In this document: one piece after another, positions 1-11,799 of the stretch
How positions within the stretch are numbered: position 1 is the stretch's first letter
How the letters are laid out: each line of letters starts with the position of its first letter
Source of the DNA: Gnetum montanum
Lineage: Eukaryota; Streptophyta; Gnetopsida; Gnetales; Gnetaceae
Direction: 5' to 3'
Assembly: GCA_015680685.1 (NCBI GenBank)
Contig: MNCI01026530.1
Coordinates: 193,199-257,198 of the forward strand
DNA: 64,000 nucleotides
Notes under the pieces: model-generated
Told to the model about the DNA's origin: nothing
Database searches by the model: none
Seen by the model: only the letters and a program-made list of their open reading frames with translations
Program-made: the position numbers and the translations under genes

Positions 1-378
1 AGCCTTGTTTTTAATAATTCTTCCATTATCATCAATCTTATTCCTAACGATCCATTTTATTCCAATAATAGGTTTATCATTGGTCCTAGGTGTCAATTCC
101 CATACATCATTTCTAACAAATTGAATAAGTTTGTCTTCCATAGCAAAAAGCCATCCTTCCTCTCCTTCAACTTCCTTAAAGGTTTTGGGTTGAAGTTGGA
201 AGAGATATGTTGAAAAAGCACAAATATATTTGATTTTACTTCTAGTAAGAACACCATCTTGAACTTCCCAAATAACATCATTAAGAGACTGAGTTTTGTT
301 GAGTCTAGGCATTTTTGGTTGAGTGGGAGATATCTCGTAATCATCATCATTCTCATCTTCTTCATGATCACTACTAGA
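1..378 (-). pseudogene. Ty1/copia RT N-terminus and IN-RT linker (fragment)
   Basis: Read on the minus strand, the leftmost ~130 bases encode the start of a copia-type reverse transcriptase, including a GIKWIVRNK block preceded by an acidic linker and an 'RNDVWELTPR'-like stretch. This is the usual entry into the RVT_2 domain. The catalytic RT motifs lie beyond position 1, so the element runs off the window. Frameshifts split the linker. This is the 3'-most part of the polyprotein whose integrase, protease and gag lie at higher coordinates. Family assignment is firm; activity is excluded by the frame breaks. Confidence 0.8.
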
Positions 379-1620
379 TTATGAATTTTTGTCATCTTGC
401 ACTTGAGTTGGGCCAGATAGTTTTTGAATGGAAATAGTTTCATCATCTGCTTGAGGAAAAGTATTGTCATGATCATCTATTTTGAAATTTATGGTTTCCT
501 CCACCATGTATGTTCTTTTGTTAAACACTCTATAAGCCCTACTAACTAGAGAATATCCTAAGAAAATTCCTTCATTGATTTTTGCATCAACTTTTCTCAA
601 GTTATCTTTATCATTTAGAATATAGCATTTTGAATCAAAAACATGAAAATAAGCTATTGATGGTTTTCTACGAGTCCATAATTCATAAGGAGTTTAAGAA
701 GTGAATCTTCTTCCCAAAACTCTATTAGACATGTAACAAGCAGTTTTGATGGATTCGGTCCAAAGGTGATGAGAAAGATTTCAATCATTTAATATGGTTC
801 TCCTCATCTTATTTAAGATTATGTTTCTTCGTTTCGCTACTCTATTTTTTTGAGGAGTTCTTGCAGCATAAAATAGATGTAGAATACCATTCCTTTGACA
901 AAACTGTTCAAACATTTCATTTTTGAACTCACCTCCATTGTTGCTTCTCATGAATTTAATACCATATCCTTTTTATTTTTTGATGTGATTGCTAATTCTC
1001 AAGAAAAATGATCAAACACCTCATCTTTGTGATATAAAAAGGCAACCCAAGTAAAGCAAGAATAATCATGAACAATGGTCCAAAAAAAATATTTCCTTTC
1101 CTAAGCTTAGAGTTTGAATTGGACCAACCACATCCATATGAAGTAGATCTAAGGGACGAGCATTAGAAATATAATTTTTATTACCAAATCTTACCCTCAT
1201 TTGTTTTCCTTTTTGACAAGCTTCACATGTACTTAGGTTGAAATCTTTGAGCTTAAGGAGACCATGGACCATTTCCTTTGAAATAAAGATTTGAAGAATT
1301 TTCATATTTATGTGGCCCAACTTCCTATGCCAAAGACATGCATCATCTACATAACCTACTAAGAACTTGGATTCAAGGTTAGGAGAATTTCCAAAATTAG
1401 TGGTATACACATTTCCTTTCCTAGATCCTTCAATCACAACATTTCCAATAGATAAATCTTGTATTCTATAACTTTCTTTTGGAAAGATAACATTAAAACT
1501 TGAATCACAAAGTTGACTTACACAAAAAAAAATTACATCAACAAAAAATACTTTGTTTACAGTTGGTAATCCCTTACCTTTACCTCCTATGGTACCAATA
1601 CCTATTATAGATGCTTCCAT
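379..1620 (-). pseudogene. Ty1/copia integrase (GAG-pre-integrase, core, C-terminal part), decayed
   Basis: Minus-strand frame 1620-1066 carries the pre-integrase HHCC zinc finger: an LWHRKLGHIN block followed about 35 residues later by CEACQKGKQ. It continues into the core start (RPLDLLHMDVVGP), where the first catalytic Asp is visible. The core between ~1065 and ~610 is broken by stops and frameshifts. Frame 600-379 resumes with the typical copia integrase tail (IFLGYS...AYRVFNKRT). The order matches a normal copia polyprotein read right to left. The nearest relatives by motif are Tork/TNT1-like elements, but I cannot place the lineage. Confidence 0.85.
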
Positions 1621-2220
1621 GTCATCTCAAAATGTGATTGTTCCACAATTTTGTTTCATGAAGTGGGTGAAGTAGGATTTGTCACCTATCATGTGCCTTA
1701 AACACCCACTATCAATATACCATGTGCTAGTGTTGTCATCAAAGAAAGTAATTTAATCCATCAAATTCTTTTCAGTCTTTTCTTCTTTTCCTTTCCAAAC
1801 TTGCATGGTTTTCTTTCTAAGCTAGTTTTGCAAAGACCAAGAGTAGTAATGCATTTTAAGATAGAAAAAAGCTTGAATATGGTTGTATTTACCACAAAAT
1901 AAGCATTTCAAGTTTTTTCATTTAGAAGATTTACCAAACCTTGATAATTGTTATTTTTGGTCTTTGGACTTCTCCATAGAGTTCTTGCTCATTTTCTTAA
2001 TCATATTTATTAGTCTTTGAAACCCTAAGGTCTAAGTTTTCCTTTTTGAGATAAGAGCATTCATCATTAAGAACTTTAATTTTTATTTTCTTGGCATGTA
2101 AAGCATCTTTTATCTCAATGCACAAATTTTGAAAAGAAAGAACTTCATGAAAAAATATCCCATACCTTTCTTCAAAGGAAACATCATTAAAATAATCACA
2201 AGTTTTTTCAACTTTACAAG
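1621..2220 (-). pseudogene. Ty1/copia protease and gag C-terminal part, decayed
   Basis: At about 1745-1690 on the minus strand a WYIDSGC motif with RHMIGD-like residues marks the copia aspartic protease (catalytic DSG intact), directly upstream of the integrase. From ~1750 to 2220 the frame reads a charged, Lys-rich gag region rich in possible coiled-coil residues and interrupted by stops. The gag frame is cut at 2220 by a solo LTR and resumes beyond 3070; the first codons after the junction on each side belong to the same gag text. Confidence 0.7.
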
Positions 2221-3070
2221 TGATGAGTGGTGAGGTACCCCCACACTCAACCATACGAATATGAGTGTTTCATGCATGATCCGGTTGAACTCCGCAGACG
2301 GACTAGTTGTGGTATCTAGATAGTTATCCTTAGGTTGCAGTTCGCTGTCTTCCCATTTGGACTAATGTTAACTTTTTCACGTATGGTTGACTCCAGAGTG
2401 AGGTGTATGATGTGTTTCTACACTAGTACTACTCCTGAGTATGATAGGGAAGAGAGAGAGAGAGTCTAATCTAGCCTAAGTGCAATGAGCATCCATTCCT
2501 CAATCATCCGTACACATCTTGGACTTCGTGCATGACTACCACTGGGATTACCAAGTGCAGATCCTAGGTACGCTACTGGGTTACCAAGTAGTCATAATTA
2601 AATTCTCGTAATCAAGTCGTACTCATTCCACGTGTAATAGGAGTTTAGGGTAGAGAGATATTAACTAAGAAAGCAGTAAACAACAATTAAATAAATAATT
2701 AATTAAACTAAGTGAATGCTACAATGATGAAGTAATCTCGATCTTTATTATCAGTCATGTGTGTGTCCAAGTACGTCACACTCGAATAAGGATGCCGTAC
2801 AATTACAATCACCACACTGCGGGCATACACTAGGAAATAATTCTAACTCTCTAACTCTAAGAAGGAAAAACTGCAAGAGTTTGGGTAAGGAACTAAGAAC
2901 TATCTCCTAGAACAAGGAAAGCTGCCTCTTATTTATAGAAATTGAGGCAGGCCACGATATCACAATTGCAATATTGAGGGTCCAATAACTGGGCCTGATA
3001 GACCATATCTTGTATCAGGGCTTCGATAACAGGGCTCCGATAACTAGGCCTGATAGACCATGACTCATCA
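2221..3070 (-). repeat. Solo LTR of the Athila-like family (TSD ACAAG)
   Basis: An 850 bp sequence begins TGATGAGTGGTGAGG and ends GACTCATCA on the plus strand, so as a minus-strand LTR it has the family's TGATGAG...CATCA ends. It is flanked by the 5 bp duplication ACAAG (2216-2220 and 3071-3075), proving insertion into the copia gag and later LTR-LTR recombination. A TATA-like TTATTTATAG lies near 2930. Its U3 array uses GGCCTGATAGACCAT units. Internal family sequence is absent. Confidence 0.9.
2452..2466. repeat. Short GA microsatellite
   Basis: About seven GA units lie inside the solo LTR. This simple repeat is not seen at this place in the other LTR copies. Confidence 0.7.
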
Positions 3071-3250
3071 ACAAGCATAGTCTTCTTTAATTTTGAATGT
3101 AAAGAAGGGAATGAGAGACTTACCTTTATAGCAGATGCAATATATGAATTAAGCACACCAATTGATGAAGCACATCAGTCTCTTTGTCTAGATGTGTTTG
3201 ATGTTGATTGCCCTTCCCATGTTCACCCTTGTACTTGAGGTATAGCTCAC
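3071..3250 (-). pseudogene. Ty1/copia gag 5' remainder
   Basis: Continues the copia gag text beyond the solo LTR, since removing the LTR and one TSD rejoins the two sides. The reading is short and broken, and no start codon or primer-binding site of the copia element could be recognised between here and 4200. Weakly supported on its own; the call relies on continuity with the left side. Confidence 0.45.
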
Positions 3251-4384
3251 TTTACAATAGAAAAAAGATAATATGATGAAGAGCAACAATGATTATCAAA
3301 TGATTAAACGATGATAGTACAAAATCTTGTCCTCTTTCCAATGAGAATGATGTCTTTTTATAGCCACTATGTTTCCAAATTCATCTTGGAACTCATGCAA
3401 TAGCTAGCTAATGGTCATTGAAGATGTCTTTTTCATGACTGAGACATCTTTTTGTATCTGAACTCCATTCTGAAAAGACATCTTTATCTGGTGAAAAACA
3501 TCTTTATTTGATGAAAGACACCGGTTGTTTTCAGAGACATCTTCACTTGTGCTACCTTCAATTCTATAAATATGTCTACTATTTATTGGAGACATATTTT
3601 TTTGCTTCCTTTACATTTTGATTTCTTCATTCCTTGTCCACAATCTTGCACTTTCACAAACCTTCTTATCTCAATCCAAGTTCTTGTTCTACAAACACAA
3701 CAATCACACAACCATACAAAAACGTTGTTCTCCATTTTTCTTAACATTTTAACATACCAAAAGGTTCACACTTTGTTCTCCATTGGTTCATCATTTGTAT
3801 ATTTTGTATTTGTATGCTTCAAATGTAAGGAATCTATAAATTAAGTTACACTTTCTTCTTGATCTTTTTCTTTCTTTCTTTGTAGCCTTATGAGGTTGAT
3901 GTGCTTATTCCAAGAAGACATCTTGATTAAGTTTATTGAGACCTTGTGGGGTTGAGTAGTTTTATAATGACAAAACACTCCAGTGTGGAGCTCATGTTTG
4001 TAAAGGTTATGGGATTCTTTAAACCACATTTTAAGCTTGTTGGAACCTTGTGGGATTGAGTGGTTTTGGAACAAAGAAACACTCCATAGTGAAGTTCAAA
4101 TCTTGTAAAGGTTGTGGTGCCCTTCAAACTATATTTTTGAAGCAACAAAGTTTGGAGGTGTGCAAGAATTCTACCTTCTAAGTGTGAACATACCCAAGTT
4201 GAGCAACCACATAAAAATTATGTTTGATTTTGGTGGTTTAAGCATTTTTAAATAGAAAACTTATTTAATCCTCTTTATAAGTTCTCGATCCACATTTATT
4301 TTTTCTAAAAATTAAGAAGAAAATTATTTAATTGTATTTATTCTAGGCTTTCATATCATTTTTATTAGAAATAAGCATTCCAAG
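3251..4384. other. Non-coding segment with promoter-like motif array
   Basis: No gene is visible. Between 3420 and 3600 the octamer GACATCTT and close variants recur at least six times, followed by a TATA-like TCTATAAATATG at about 3559-3570. This resembles the U3 of a plus-oriented LTR. A possible polyadenylation-like stretch occurs near 3830, then a ~104 bp tandem duplication and AT-rich DNA from 4200. It could be a solo LTR of another family, but I could not define its ends or a TSD. Confidence 0.4.
3931..4140. repeat. Tandem duplication, unit about 104 bp (two copies)
   Basis: Unit one (3931-4034) and unit two (4035-4140) share ACCTTGTGGG(G/A)TTGAGT, ACACTCC and TTGTAAAGGTT in the same order, with several substitutions and small indels. 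The repeat sits in the putative LTR-like segment and encodes nothing. Confidence 0.75.
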
Positions 4385-4420
4385 ATGAGGGGTGAACCTA
4401 GAGATCATTCCATTAAGGTG

Positions 4421-4712
4421 CACAAAGTTCATTCTACTAAAATGCAAGGTCTTCATGCTCAATTGCAAGTAAGCTTTAGGATGAATCATTCTACTCTAAA
4501 CCATCTAATAACTTTTCATTATTGCATGGAGAAAGTAAAAAGACCCAACCATACAGCTTATATCTATTTTGTTGATTTTTCCAAGGCTTATGATTCTATT
4601 ATTTGACAAAAACTTTAGATGAGATTGAATAGAATTAACATTCTACAAGACCTATTTTCTGTTGCTAAAAGAATCTATGAGATAATTAACATTCTTATTG
4701 AAGATAATCTTA
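4421..4712 (+). pseudogene. Non-LTR retrotransposon RT fragment (left part)
   Basis: The plus frame reads a non-LTR RT N-terminal region: MNHSTLNHLITF followed by YIYFVDFSKAYDSI, which contains the first catalytic Asp block. A stop follows at ~4604 and the same text continues to 4712, where a single N ends the segment. The motif style (HST-DHL, FVDF-KAYD) matches the fragment at 5500-6990 rather than the DUF4283-type LINE at 8-20 kb. Confidence 0.75.
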
Positions 4713-5272
4713 NGTATTCCAACTATAATTATTGGCAAATTCAAGTTCCAAATATTTATAAGATTTAAATATATCAAGTCTTTTTTCCCTAAGAAAAAAT
4801 TCTAAAGCTTATTTCTAGTACAACAAACTAGAATTTTAGTCTTACCAATATTAACTTTCATACCAGAATCATTACAATAATCATGGAAGATTTGAAGCAT
4901 ATAATTTAATCTTGAAACTGATTTTGCAAGCAAGGCCACATCATTTGCAAAGAGAAGCATGTTCAAAAATAATTTATTCATTAACACAACATGATGAGAG
5001 GCATTTTAAATCCATTCCTCTAGTTCATTTATAAATATGTCAAAAAGTATAGAGGATAAAGGATATCCTTGTTTAACTCCAACTGAGCTGTTGATAATTA
5101 TTTCTTCTCTAGTAAGATTATCTTCAATAAGAATGTTAATTATCTCATAGATTCTTTTAGCAACAGAAAATAGGTCTTGTAGAATGTTAATTCTATTCAA
5201 TCTCATCTAAAGTTTTTGTCAAATAATAGAATCATAAGCCTTGGAAAAATCAACAAAATAGATATAAGCTGN
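4713..5272 (-). pseudogene. Non-LTR RT fragment in an inverted, N-bounded contig
   Basis: Bounded by single Ns at 4713 and 5272. The minus strand encodes the continuation of the RT next door: GVKQGYPLSSILFDIFINE, then LLFANDVALLAKS (the catalytic YADD box mutated to FAND) and a GMKVNIGKTKI block. Bases 5113-5271 are the exact reverse complement of 4554-4712. The simplest reading is a contig overlapping its neighbour by 159 bp but placed in the wrong orientation. Confidence 0.8.
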
Positions 5273-5499
5273 CTACTGAGGAGCTAATGAATGCTACATA
5301 AGAAAATGGATGATTACTTCAAGGAAAATTATGGCTTTAATTATCAAAGAGCTATTCTTTGATTAAGCTACCTTTGTAACATGCTAAGTACATATCTATA
5401 AATTTTGTACATCAATATATACTCTATTTTTATAATTAAGCATGCTCATCCTTTAATAAAAAGAAGAGTAAAAATAATTTGAACTATTATCAAATGATC
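5273..5499. other. AT-rich spacer, nothing recognised
   Basis: Short AT-rich sequence after the N. No coding or repeat structure was recognised. Confidence 0.5.
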
Positions 5500-6990
5500 A
5501 TTGTAAGAAATATTTTTGCCAAATTGTTGGGCACTTTACTAGAAAAGAGAAATAGTTCTTGTACTAGAGGTAACTAGGTCAAGGTAAGATGTCAAGCAGG
5601 TTTTAAACAAAAACACTCAACTATTGATCACTTAGTTACTCTTAAATATTGCATGGAGTTTACAAAAATGTATGATAAAATATTTTTATTTATTTTATTA
5701 CCTTTGAAAAAGCATATGATCAGTGATTTTTACAAAACTATGGTTGCACTTGCATAAAATTGGCCTCTCTTCAAATTTGATTAAAGCAACTTAAAGATTG
5801 TATGAGGAAGTGATTATAGAAATTACAAACAATAACTTAGAAAAAAATTTCAATCCTACAGAAAAATTAGAGGTAAGTAAGGTTATTCACTTTCTCCAAC
5901 TCTCTTTGGTATCTTTATTGATGAAATGCCAAAATGATTGTGTAATGGGAAAGATAGTAATGCTATCAAAATTGCATTCCAAGCAATGAATGTTCTTTTA
6001 TATGTAAATGATGCTTGATTTCCACTACTGCAGAAGTTATGCAAAATACCTTGCAAATTTTAGAACATTATTGTTTTCATTTGGTCTTTAAGTGCATGAA
6101 AGATAAAATAGCATGACATTTCATGGTTCTATATGCTTTCAAAAATAAGTGTAATGATTGAGGACTCAGGCCTTGTAAGTTCAAAAAATAAATTTTTGAG
6201 ACTATCATCTATCCTACTATATCATATAGATGTGTTGTTTAGAGACCTGGACTTAGTGCTAAACTTTGCAAAGATATTAAAAGAGTGCAAAAACATTTCT
6301 TCTTGAGGGGTTAAAGGTGAAGATGCAAACACCTTACTCAATGTTATTATATGAATGTGATTTATTACCTTTAGAAGCATAAGCCTTCTGTCAATTCTTT
6401 GCATACCCTCATAGCTTGCATATCTCAAGGAAAGATAAATTCTCTAAAGTAGTTTTTGAGGATTTGTGAGATTGTGTTTAATATTTTTAGGGGATGCGAT
6501 GGTTAAGAAAATAGAATATATCTTGGAAGAACATATAGCAAAATCATAATCATATTTGCCAACTAGTTAAGGAGAATATTTTAATAAAAATGTGGTCTAA
6601 TGTGGAAGGTAAGAGGTAAATTCACTTACACCACATTAGATCTAATAAACTAGATGTATAGAGCTCACTATCTCTTAACTACTATTCTCATAAAGTATCA
6701 AAATGCTATTAGCAAGCTTCTCTTAAGTTCTCATCATCTTAGAATTGAACTTGGAAGATGGATTCAGCTCCCTTGGGAAAAGTACATTTGTAGGTTTTGC
6801 AGATGTGAAGCCCTTAAAGATGTATTACATGTATTTCTTTCTTGTGCTGTAACTACCTCTTTGAGCAAAAAGCTTGTATGATTTTTTGTTGTTGTACCTA
6901 TTGGTGCTTGCTCAATTTGTAGAGTCTATCTTTATTTTTAATGAAAATGTAATATATGTCTAATAGATCCTATGAATCTTCAGATGTAAT
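5500..6990 (+). pseudogene. Second copy of the same non-LTR retrotransposon, RT to C-terminus, decayed
   Basis: The plus strand reads, with many stops and frameshifts, IFAKLLGTLLEKR, QAGFKQKHSTIDHLVTL, GYSLSPTLFGIFIDEM and LLYVNDA (a damaged catalytic box). It ends with the C-terminal zinc-finger-like tail at 6720-6860 (ELGRW...ICRFCRC...VLHVFLSC). A possible 3' end with AATAAAG lies near 6990. Coding potential is lost. A third, minus-oriented piece of this family lies at 24535-24930. Confidence 0.75.
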
Positions 6991-7985
6991 AAAGCTTTAT
7001 TTCACTTCATTTCTATATTCTGTAAATACATGTGAAATTTTCACTTTTTAAAGCTATCCTTATTTGCAATAAAATAAATAAAGCTTTCGATGATTGTATA
7101 ACATAACATGGTAACTTTAGCAATTATAGATATTTAAATCAACTTAGAATACCAATGTAGACCATCACTTCTAATGTCATTTTCCTTCGTTACTTCAACC
7201 CAACATTGAAACCAATGACTTAACATTGAAACCCAATAGGTTAAAACATAGTACATCTAGGTGTATGCTACAAGAAAGTTCAACTCAAATTATATCATCA
7301 ATAAGCTATAGTGTATGTGGTTTAAGTAAAAAAAAGTGGCAACATGGTATTCATTGCTAAGGAAAAATTATATATGAAACATGTGAGAATATGAGATTGT
7401 AGAAGCCATGATGCAGCTTATTGCCTCAAATATTAACAAATACAACTACAAATACTAATGTAAAGTGTTTCAATCACCATCAACTTTAGGAGGCCATGTT
7501 TCAATGTCATGCTAAAGTTGTATGTGCATAGTTTATCCTCACTTCAAGCATTTGCAAATATAATTTCAAAGTATTTGAATAATTACAAGCTTTGGGTGGT
7601 CATAACTCAACATGTTATACTAGCATAGTATATACTTACATTATACCTAGTATGAATAGGTGCTCAATATTTTGAAGTTCATTCCCACAAGTCTTTAACA
7701 TTTGATCCATAGTTGACATAGCATCTTATTCTAACTTTGTACTTTATAGCCCGAAGATAAAATAATAACACAATGTTATCTCCTTTTTATAAAGTTTCTT
7801 AACAATTCTCACCTTGCCACTTGTTGCTTAGCTATTTATAATCTATAAATAGGTAACCTAGTTATATGTACACATATTGTTGTGTCACTCAGTAAGATAA
7901 AGTCTTTGTATTGGGTACATAACATGTAAAATAACAAGGGCTATACCAATGTTCGATATTATGAAGCAAAAAGTAAAAGAAACTG
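6991..7985. other. AT-rich intergenic DNA, nothing recognised
   Basis: No open frame with protein-like composition and no repeat shared with the rest of the window was recognised. Confidence 0.5.
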
Positions 7986-8723
7986 CACTAATTACTTGAG
8001 GGGGATGTGACCGTTGAAGTTTTCATTGCAATTCTTCTTTCTTGTTGCACCATTGCATTGTTGGGTGCTCTTGTGCTCTATGATCCCTAGTGACACCACC
8101 GCTGGTCACTCCACCTCACTCCATGACTAGTGGTGAGTAGTTGTGGCTATGTTCTTCACTGTTGTAAACCTCGATCATGATTTTCTATGATTTTACTTCA
8201 ATTTTTAATTAGAATAAATCCTCTTCCTACCATGTTGCTCGAGGTCATTGTGCTTTGTGCCTTGTCTCATTAGTGCTAGTTGTTCCACCTCTCTCTACGT
8301 TTGGTGATTTGTAGCAGTGAGTTTCCATGGTTTTCTCTAATGTAGTTGCTACAGCTCTACTTAGCTATTCTACATTGTGGCTAGGTGGATCTGTGTTGCC
8401 ACACTGTTTTGGTGGTGTGGGGCTTTTTTGGTTTGTGTGGGCAATGTGGAGTGTCTCTGCCATTGAGTGTTTTCTTAGTGGTTGAGGGTTTCCTCTATGG
8501 TTGCTATTGGTGCGATCATAGCTACACTTGCCTTGTAGGTTGGTGCAGTGGTTGGAGATGCTATTCTATGTCATTATTGTGCATTTTGGCATTGTGGTGG
8601 ATAGTTGTGTTCTAGCACTATGTGTTGTTCTGTGTCGTGGGGGTGTGGTGGTGGTGTTCACTTGCTCTATAGTGGTGGATGGTTTTGTTGGTACTACAAG
8701 ATCAGTTTCACGTAGGTTTCACA
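7986..8723 (+). other. LINE 5' leader (TG/GC-richer)
   Basis: Composition shifts to G/T-rich just ahead of LINE ORF1. Short Trp/Cys/Val-rich frames occur here but look compositional. I read it as the LINE 5' untranslated leader, where plant L1 elements keep their internal promoter. This is inference from position. Confidence 0.4.
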
Positions 8724-9486
8724 ATGGCTAATTTGTTTAGTTCTGCTCCCCATCAGGGAAGTTCATCAAACTTGTCTAAAATTGACTTTCTTCTTTTAGA
8801 TGATATTTTTGATTCGGTTTTCAAAGATTTTGTAATGCGCTTTATTTTTCTTCAAATAGTGAGGTTTCTATTGAGGTCTCTAAGCATTAACACATAAATC
8901 TAAAGCCTCCTTTAGCCCTAAGGCATTCACGTTTCTCATGCCCATTACTATGCCCAAAACTATATTCTAGAAAAACTATCTAAGGCCTCTTAGGTGGAGA
9001 AGGCTTTCTCTTTAAAAAATTTTCCAACATAGACTACAACACTAATTATGTACACTTGGAAATTTGACTTTAATGTTAATGACTTTCCATTTAACATAAT
9101 TTCCTATTATGTGGAATTGGAAAATCTTCCATTTATTTTTTCATCCATAGAGAGGGACATCGTGAGCACCCTCGGTCCTATTATTTCCAGCCATAGCACT
9201 ATGATCAATGAAACTCAAAATTGCCATTATTGTATCAAACTTGAAATAGCTCTTAACAAGACCTCATTAACCCTTGTAGCTAATGGAAAACTCTTCACCC
9301 AGAAAATTGACTATTTTTATCTTTCAAACTCATGTAGCTACTGTCATCAGGCCAAGCATCATATCTCAGTGTGTTCCTTCTTAGCTAAGAAAAAACAATC
9401 TATTGTGCTCCAAAAACTCCATTCCCAGACACACCATCTTGTCCACCCTCAAAATCCTTTAGGTTTAGATCCTCTTCCAAAATAGC
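8724..9486 (+). pseudogene. LINE ORF1 (DUF4283-like, CCHC zinc knuckle), frameshifted
   Basis: An ATG at 8724 opens MANLFSSAPHQGSSS and a Leu/Asp-rich stretch, then a frameshift. From 9048 an open frame to 9485 carries a DUF4283-like region (YVELENLPF...LGPIIS...) and, at about 9333-9376, CSYCHQAKHHISVC, an exact CX2CX4HX4C knuckle. ORF1 proteins of this kind bind element RNA and act as chaperones. The knuckle is intact although the full ORF is not. Confidence 0.8.
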
Positions 9487-9779
9487 TTCAAAGTCCTCCT
9501 CTTTGTTTGCGCCCCTCCCCCCCAAAGGTACAATCACCATAGTCGGGTACACACACCTCAGCACATGTCATCCCCTCAAAGTCATTCAAGGACTCCATCT
9601 TGGATGAGGAGTTTGTGATAGGAAATGAAAGGAAATGAGTCAAAGCTTTCTCCCTTATAACTTCACCCTCCACTTCCTCTCCACTAAACACTTTCATTCC
9701 CATGTCTCTACAAACAACTCCTTTTCCCTCCTTTCACAAACAATGGAAGTTGATACTTTGACTTCTGAACCTTCTGTTG

Positions 9780-10829
9780 ATCTCTCATTTGACATGCCCT
9801 CCACTTCCCCATGAACCTCCTATCATAGAATGTCTAAGGCCTTATAGATAAGCTTCAACGAAAGTGTGTAAGGAACCTTATTTCCAATTTTAATAATGCT
9901 TTTGATTTCATTCTCCTTCAAGAAATTAAGATTTTAGCTGACCATTTATCTCTTTCAGCCCATTGGTTTCTCCCTCACTCATAAATTCTTACAATTTCTC
10001 ATGTGAGTAGGAAAGGGGGATATGCCATCATCCTCTTGACTTACTAGAAAGATAAAATCATTTAAATTGGTTCCAATTCTAATCATAAAGCTTCTTGGGC
10101 TACCTTCTCCTCTTTTCATGGCCCTTTTAGTATCTGCTCAATTTATGCCCCTAATAATTCTATAGAACATGCTCTCTTATGATAGGAACTAGCTATTTCT
10201 CTTTCCTCGATGCCTTGGATATTTGGAGGAGATTTCAAAATAATAAAATTCCCTCAAGATAAGCTTGGGGGTGTGTTTCTTCAATTGCCAACTTCCAAGT
10301 ATCAGACCTGGTCCACCTATAGGAAAACGTTCTACCTTTCTGATGGGATGGATGCCTCTGGTAGTAATCCCCTCCACAAATGTACTTAGAGTAATCTCTA
10401 TCTTGAGCAAGCTCACATCTACAATAGGTTAGACAATTTCTATTTTTCCACCCTTTCTTTCTAGTCTGCCTTCTCCACTACTACGGTTCATTAATACACC
10501 ATCTTATTAGACCATCTTTCCATCTCTATATCTATCCAGATTCATGGCAGCAATCATAAACATAAATTCCATCTTTTCCAACTACATATCAACTGCTTCT
10601 CTTCCCCTTCTACCCAACTTATTCTCTCTAACCTTTGGAATGCCAAACCTAGGCCCTTAAATCAAGTGGGTTGGATTAAATGGTGGCATCGTGCTTCTTG
10701 GAGAGTGCAAAACTTTGCTCGTTCATATGGTAAGGTAGTGGTTGCTTAAGCCAAACAAGAATACAACAACATTCATCTTACTATTGAACATCTAACTAAT
10801 AGATTAACTTAAGATCCTTTCAACACTCT
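9780..10829 (+). pseudogene. LINE ORF2 endonuclease domain, decayed
   Basis: The plus frame reads an apurinic/apyrimidinic-type endonuclease: FILLQEIKI near 9910 (catalytic Glu block), ICSIYAPNNS near 10130, and IFGGDFK near 10225, where the usual GGDFN has Lys instead of Asn. Downstream text leads toward the RT. The domain ends abruptly at ACTCT (10825-10829), the target duplication of the inserted LTR element. Stops are frequent, frameshifts few. Confidence 0.75.
10825..10829. repeat. Target-site duplication ACTCT (left copy)
   Basis: ACTCT immediately precedes the LTR start TGATGGGACG and is repeated right after the 3' LTR at 17676-17680. Confidence 0.95.
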
Positions 10830-11677
10830 TGATGGGACGCAATATTGCATGGGCCGCGATATCACATCCCACGCGATATCACATCTTCCCCTGCGATATC
10901 ACATCTTCCCCCACGATATCACGTACGCGATATCGCGGTGCGTCGCCAAGTCTATAAATAAGAGGTGGCTCTCCCTTGTTTCACATCTAGGCCTAGACTA
11001 TAGTAAAACTCTAGTAGTTTTCCCTCTCCAAAGATATATTAATTTCCATGTGCCCACAATAGGAACTCCAAAGTGAACGGATCTTTATTCGAGCAAATAT
11101 TGTACCTGAACACAAGTTTGTGTACGGCAATAAAGATGAACTTCTTGGATAAACCTTGTAATGCATGGAATAGGCTAATTAGGATTTTATTTACTATTAT
11201 TTATTACTCATCATTTGATTGCTTTATTAGTTATTAAATCTTTCTCAACCCTTCTCTCCTAGTTAAGTGTCTCAGTACGACTGCTTCGAGCACGTGCGTT
11301 AGGCTTGGTGATCCTAGCAATGACTAGCATTTGGTAACCAAGGTTGCATCGGTTCAGGGTGTGAACGGTAAGTGGGAATGGATGCTGATGCTAGGTTAAT
11401 TAATGTTTATTTAGTTAGTTAAAGTTAGTCAATTAGTCTCTTCACCCTTCACCTTGTTAGCATAGGAGATAAAACAGAAAAGCTATAAAAATCATATACC
11501 TCGGACTTACTTAACCATACACCGTGAAAAATACAAGTAAGTCTAGGAAGAGAACGAATAATTAACCTTAAGTGTTCCATGAGGCGTGTAGGCACTTAGT
11601 CTGCGGAGTTCAACCGGATCATGCGTGTAACGCTCGTATTCATATGGTTGAGTGTAAGGGTACCTCACCACTCATCA
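10830..11677 (+). repeat. E2 5' LTR
   Basis: 848 bp. U3 opens with TGATGGGACGC followed by four or more units built on the palindrome-like CGATATC(A/G)C up to ~10945. A TATA box (CTATAAATAAG) follows at about 10952. The R-U5 end (GAGTGTAAGGGTACCTCACC...) is shared by all family LTRs in the window. The 3' LTR lacks ~85 bp of the U3 array. Confidence 0.93.
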
Positions 11678-11698
11678 TTGGCATTGTTGTTAGGGACT
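11678..11698 (+). promoter_or_regulatory. E2 primer-binding site (tRNA-Asp type)
   Basis: TTGGCATTGTTGTTAGGGAC directly follows the LTR. It resembles the complement of the plant tRNA-Asp(GTC) 3' end (TGGCGCCGTTGCCGGGGA), the primer known for Athila-type elements, with several transitions. E6 keeps a better copy at 62510. Confidence 0.75.
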
Positions 11699-11799
11699 AA
11701 GTGTTTGTGCGCTAAGTAGAACATAAGAAATCACTCACATTGTTGGGAGCTTAAATGAACCTTAGGGTTAATTAAACAAAAACTTATATATGGTTAAAT

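Noticed and set aside
8385-8731. Overlapping Trp/Cys/Val-rich frames
   Set aside because: Composition effect of the TG-rich LINE leader; no continuity with ORF1.
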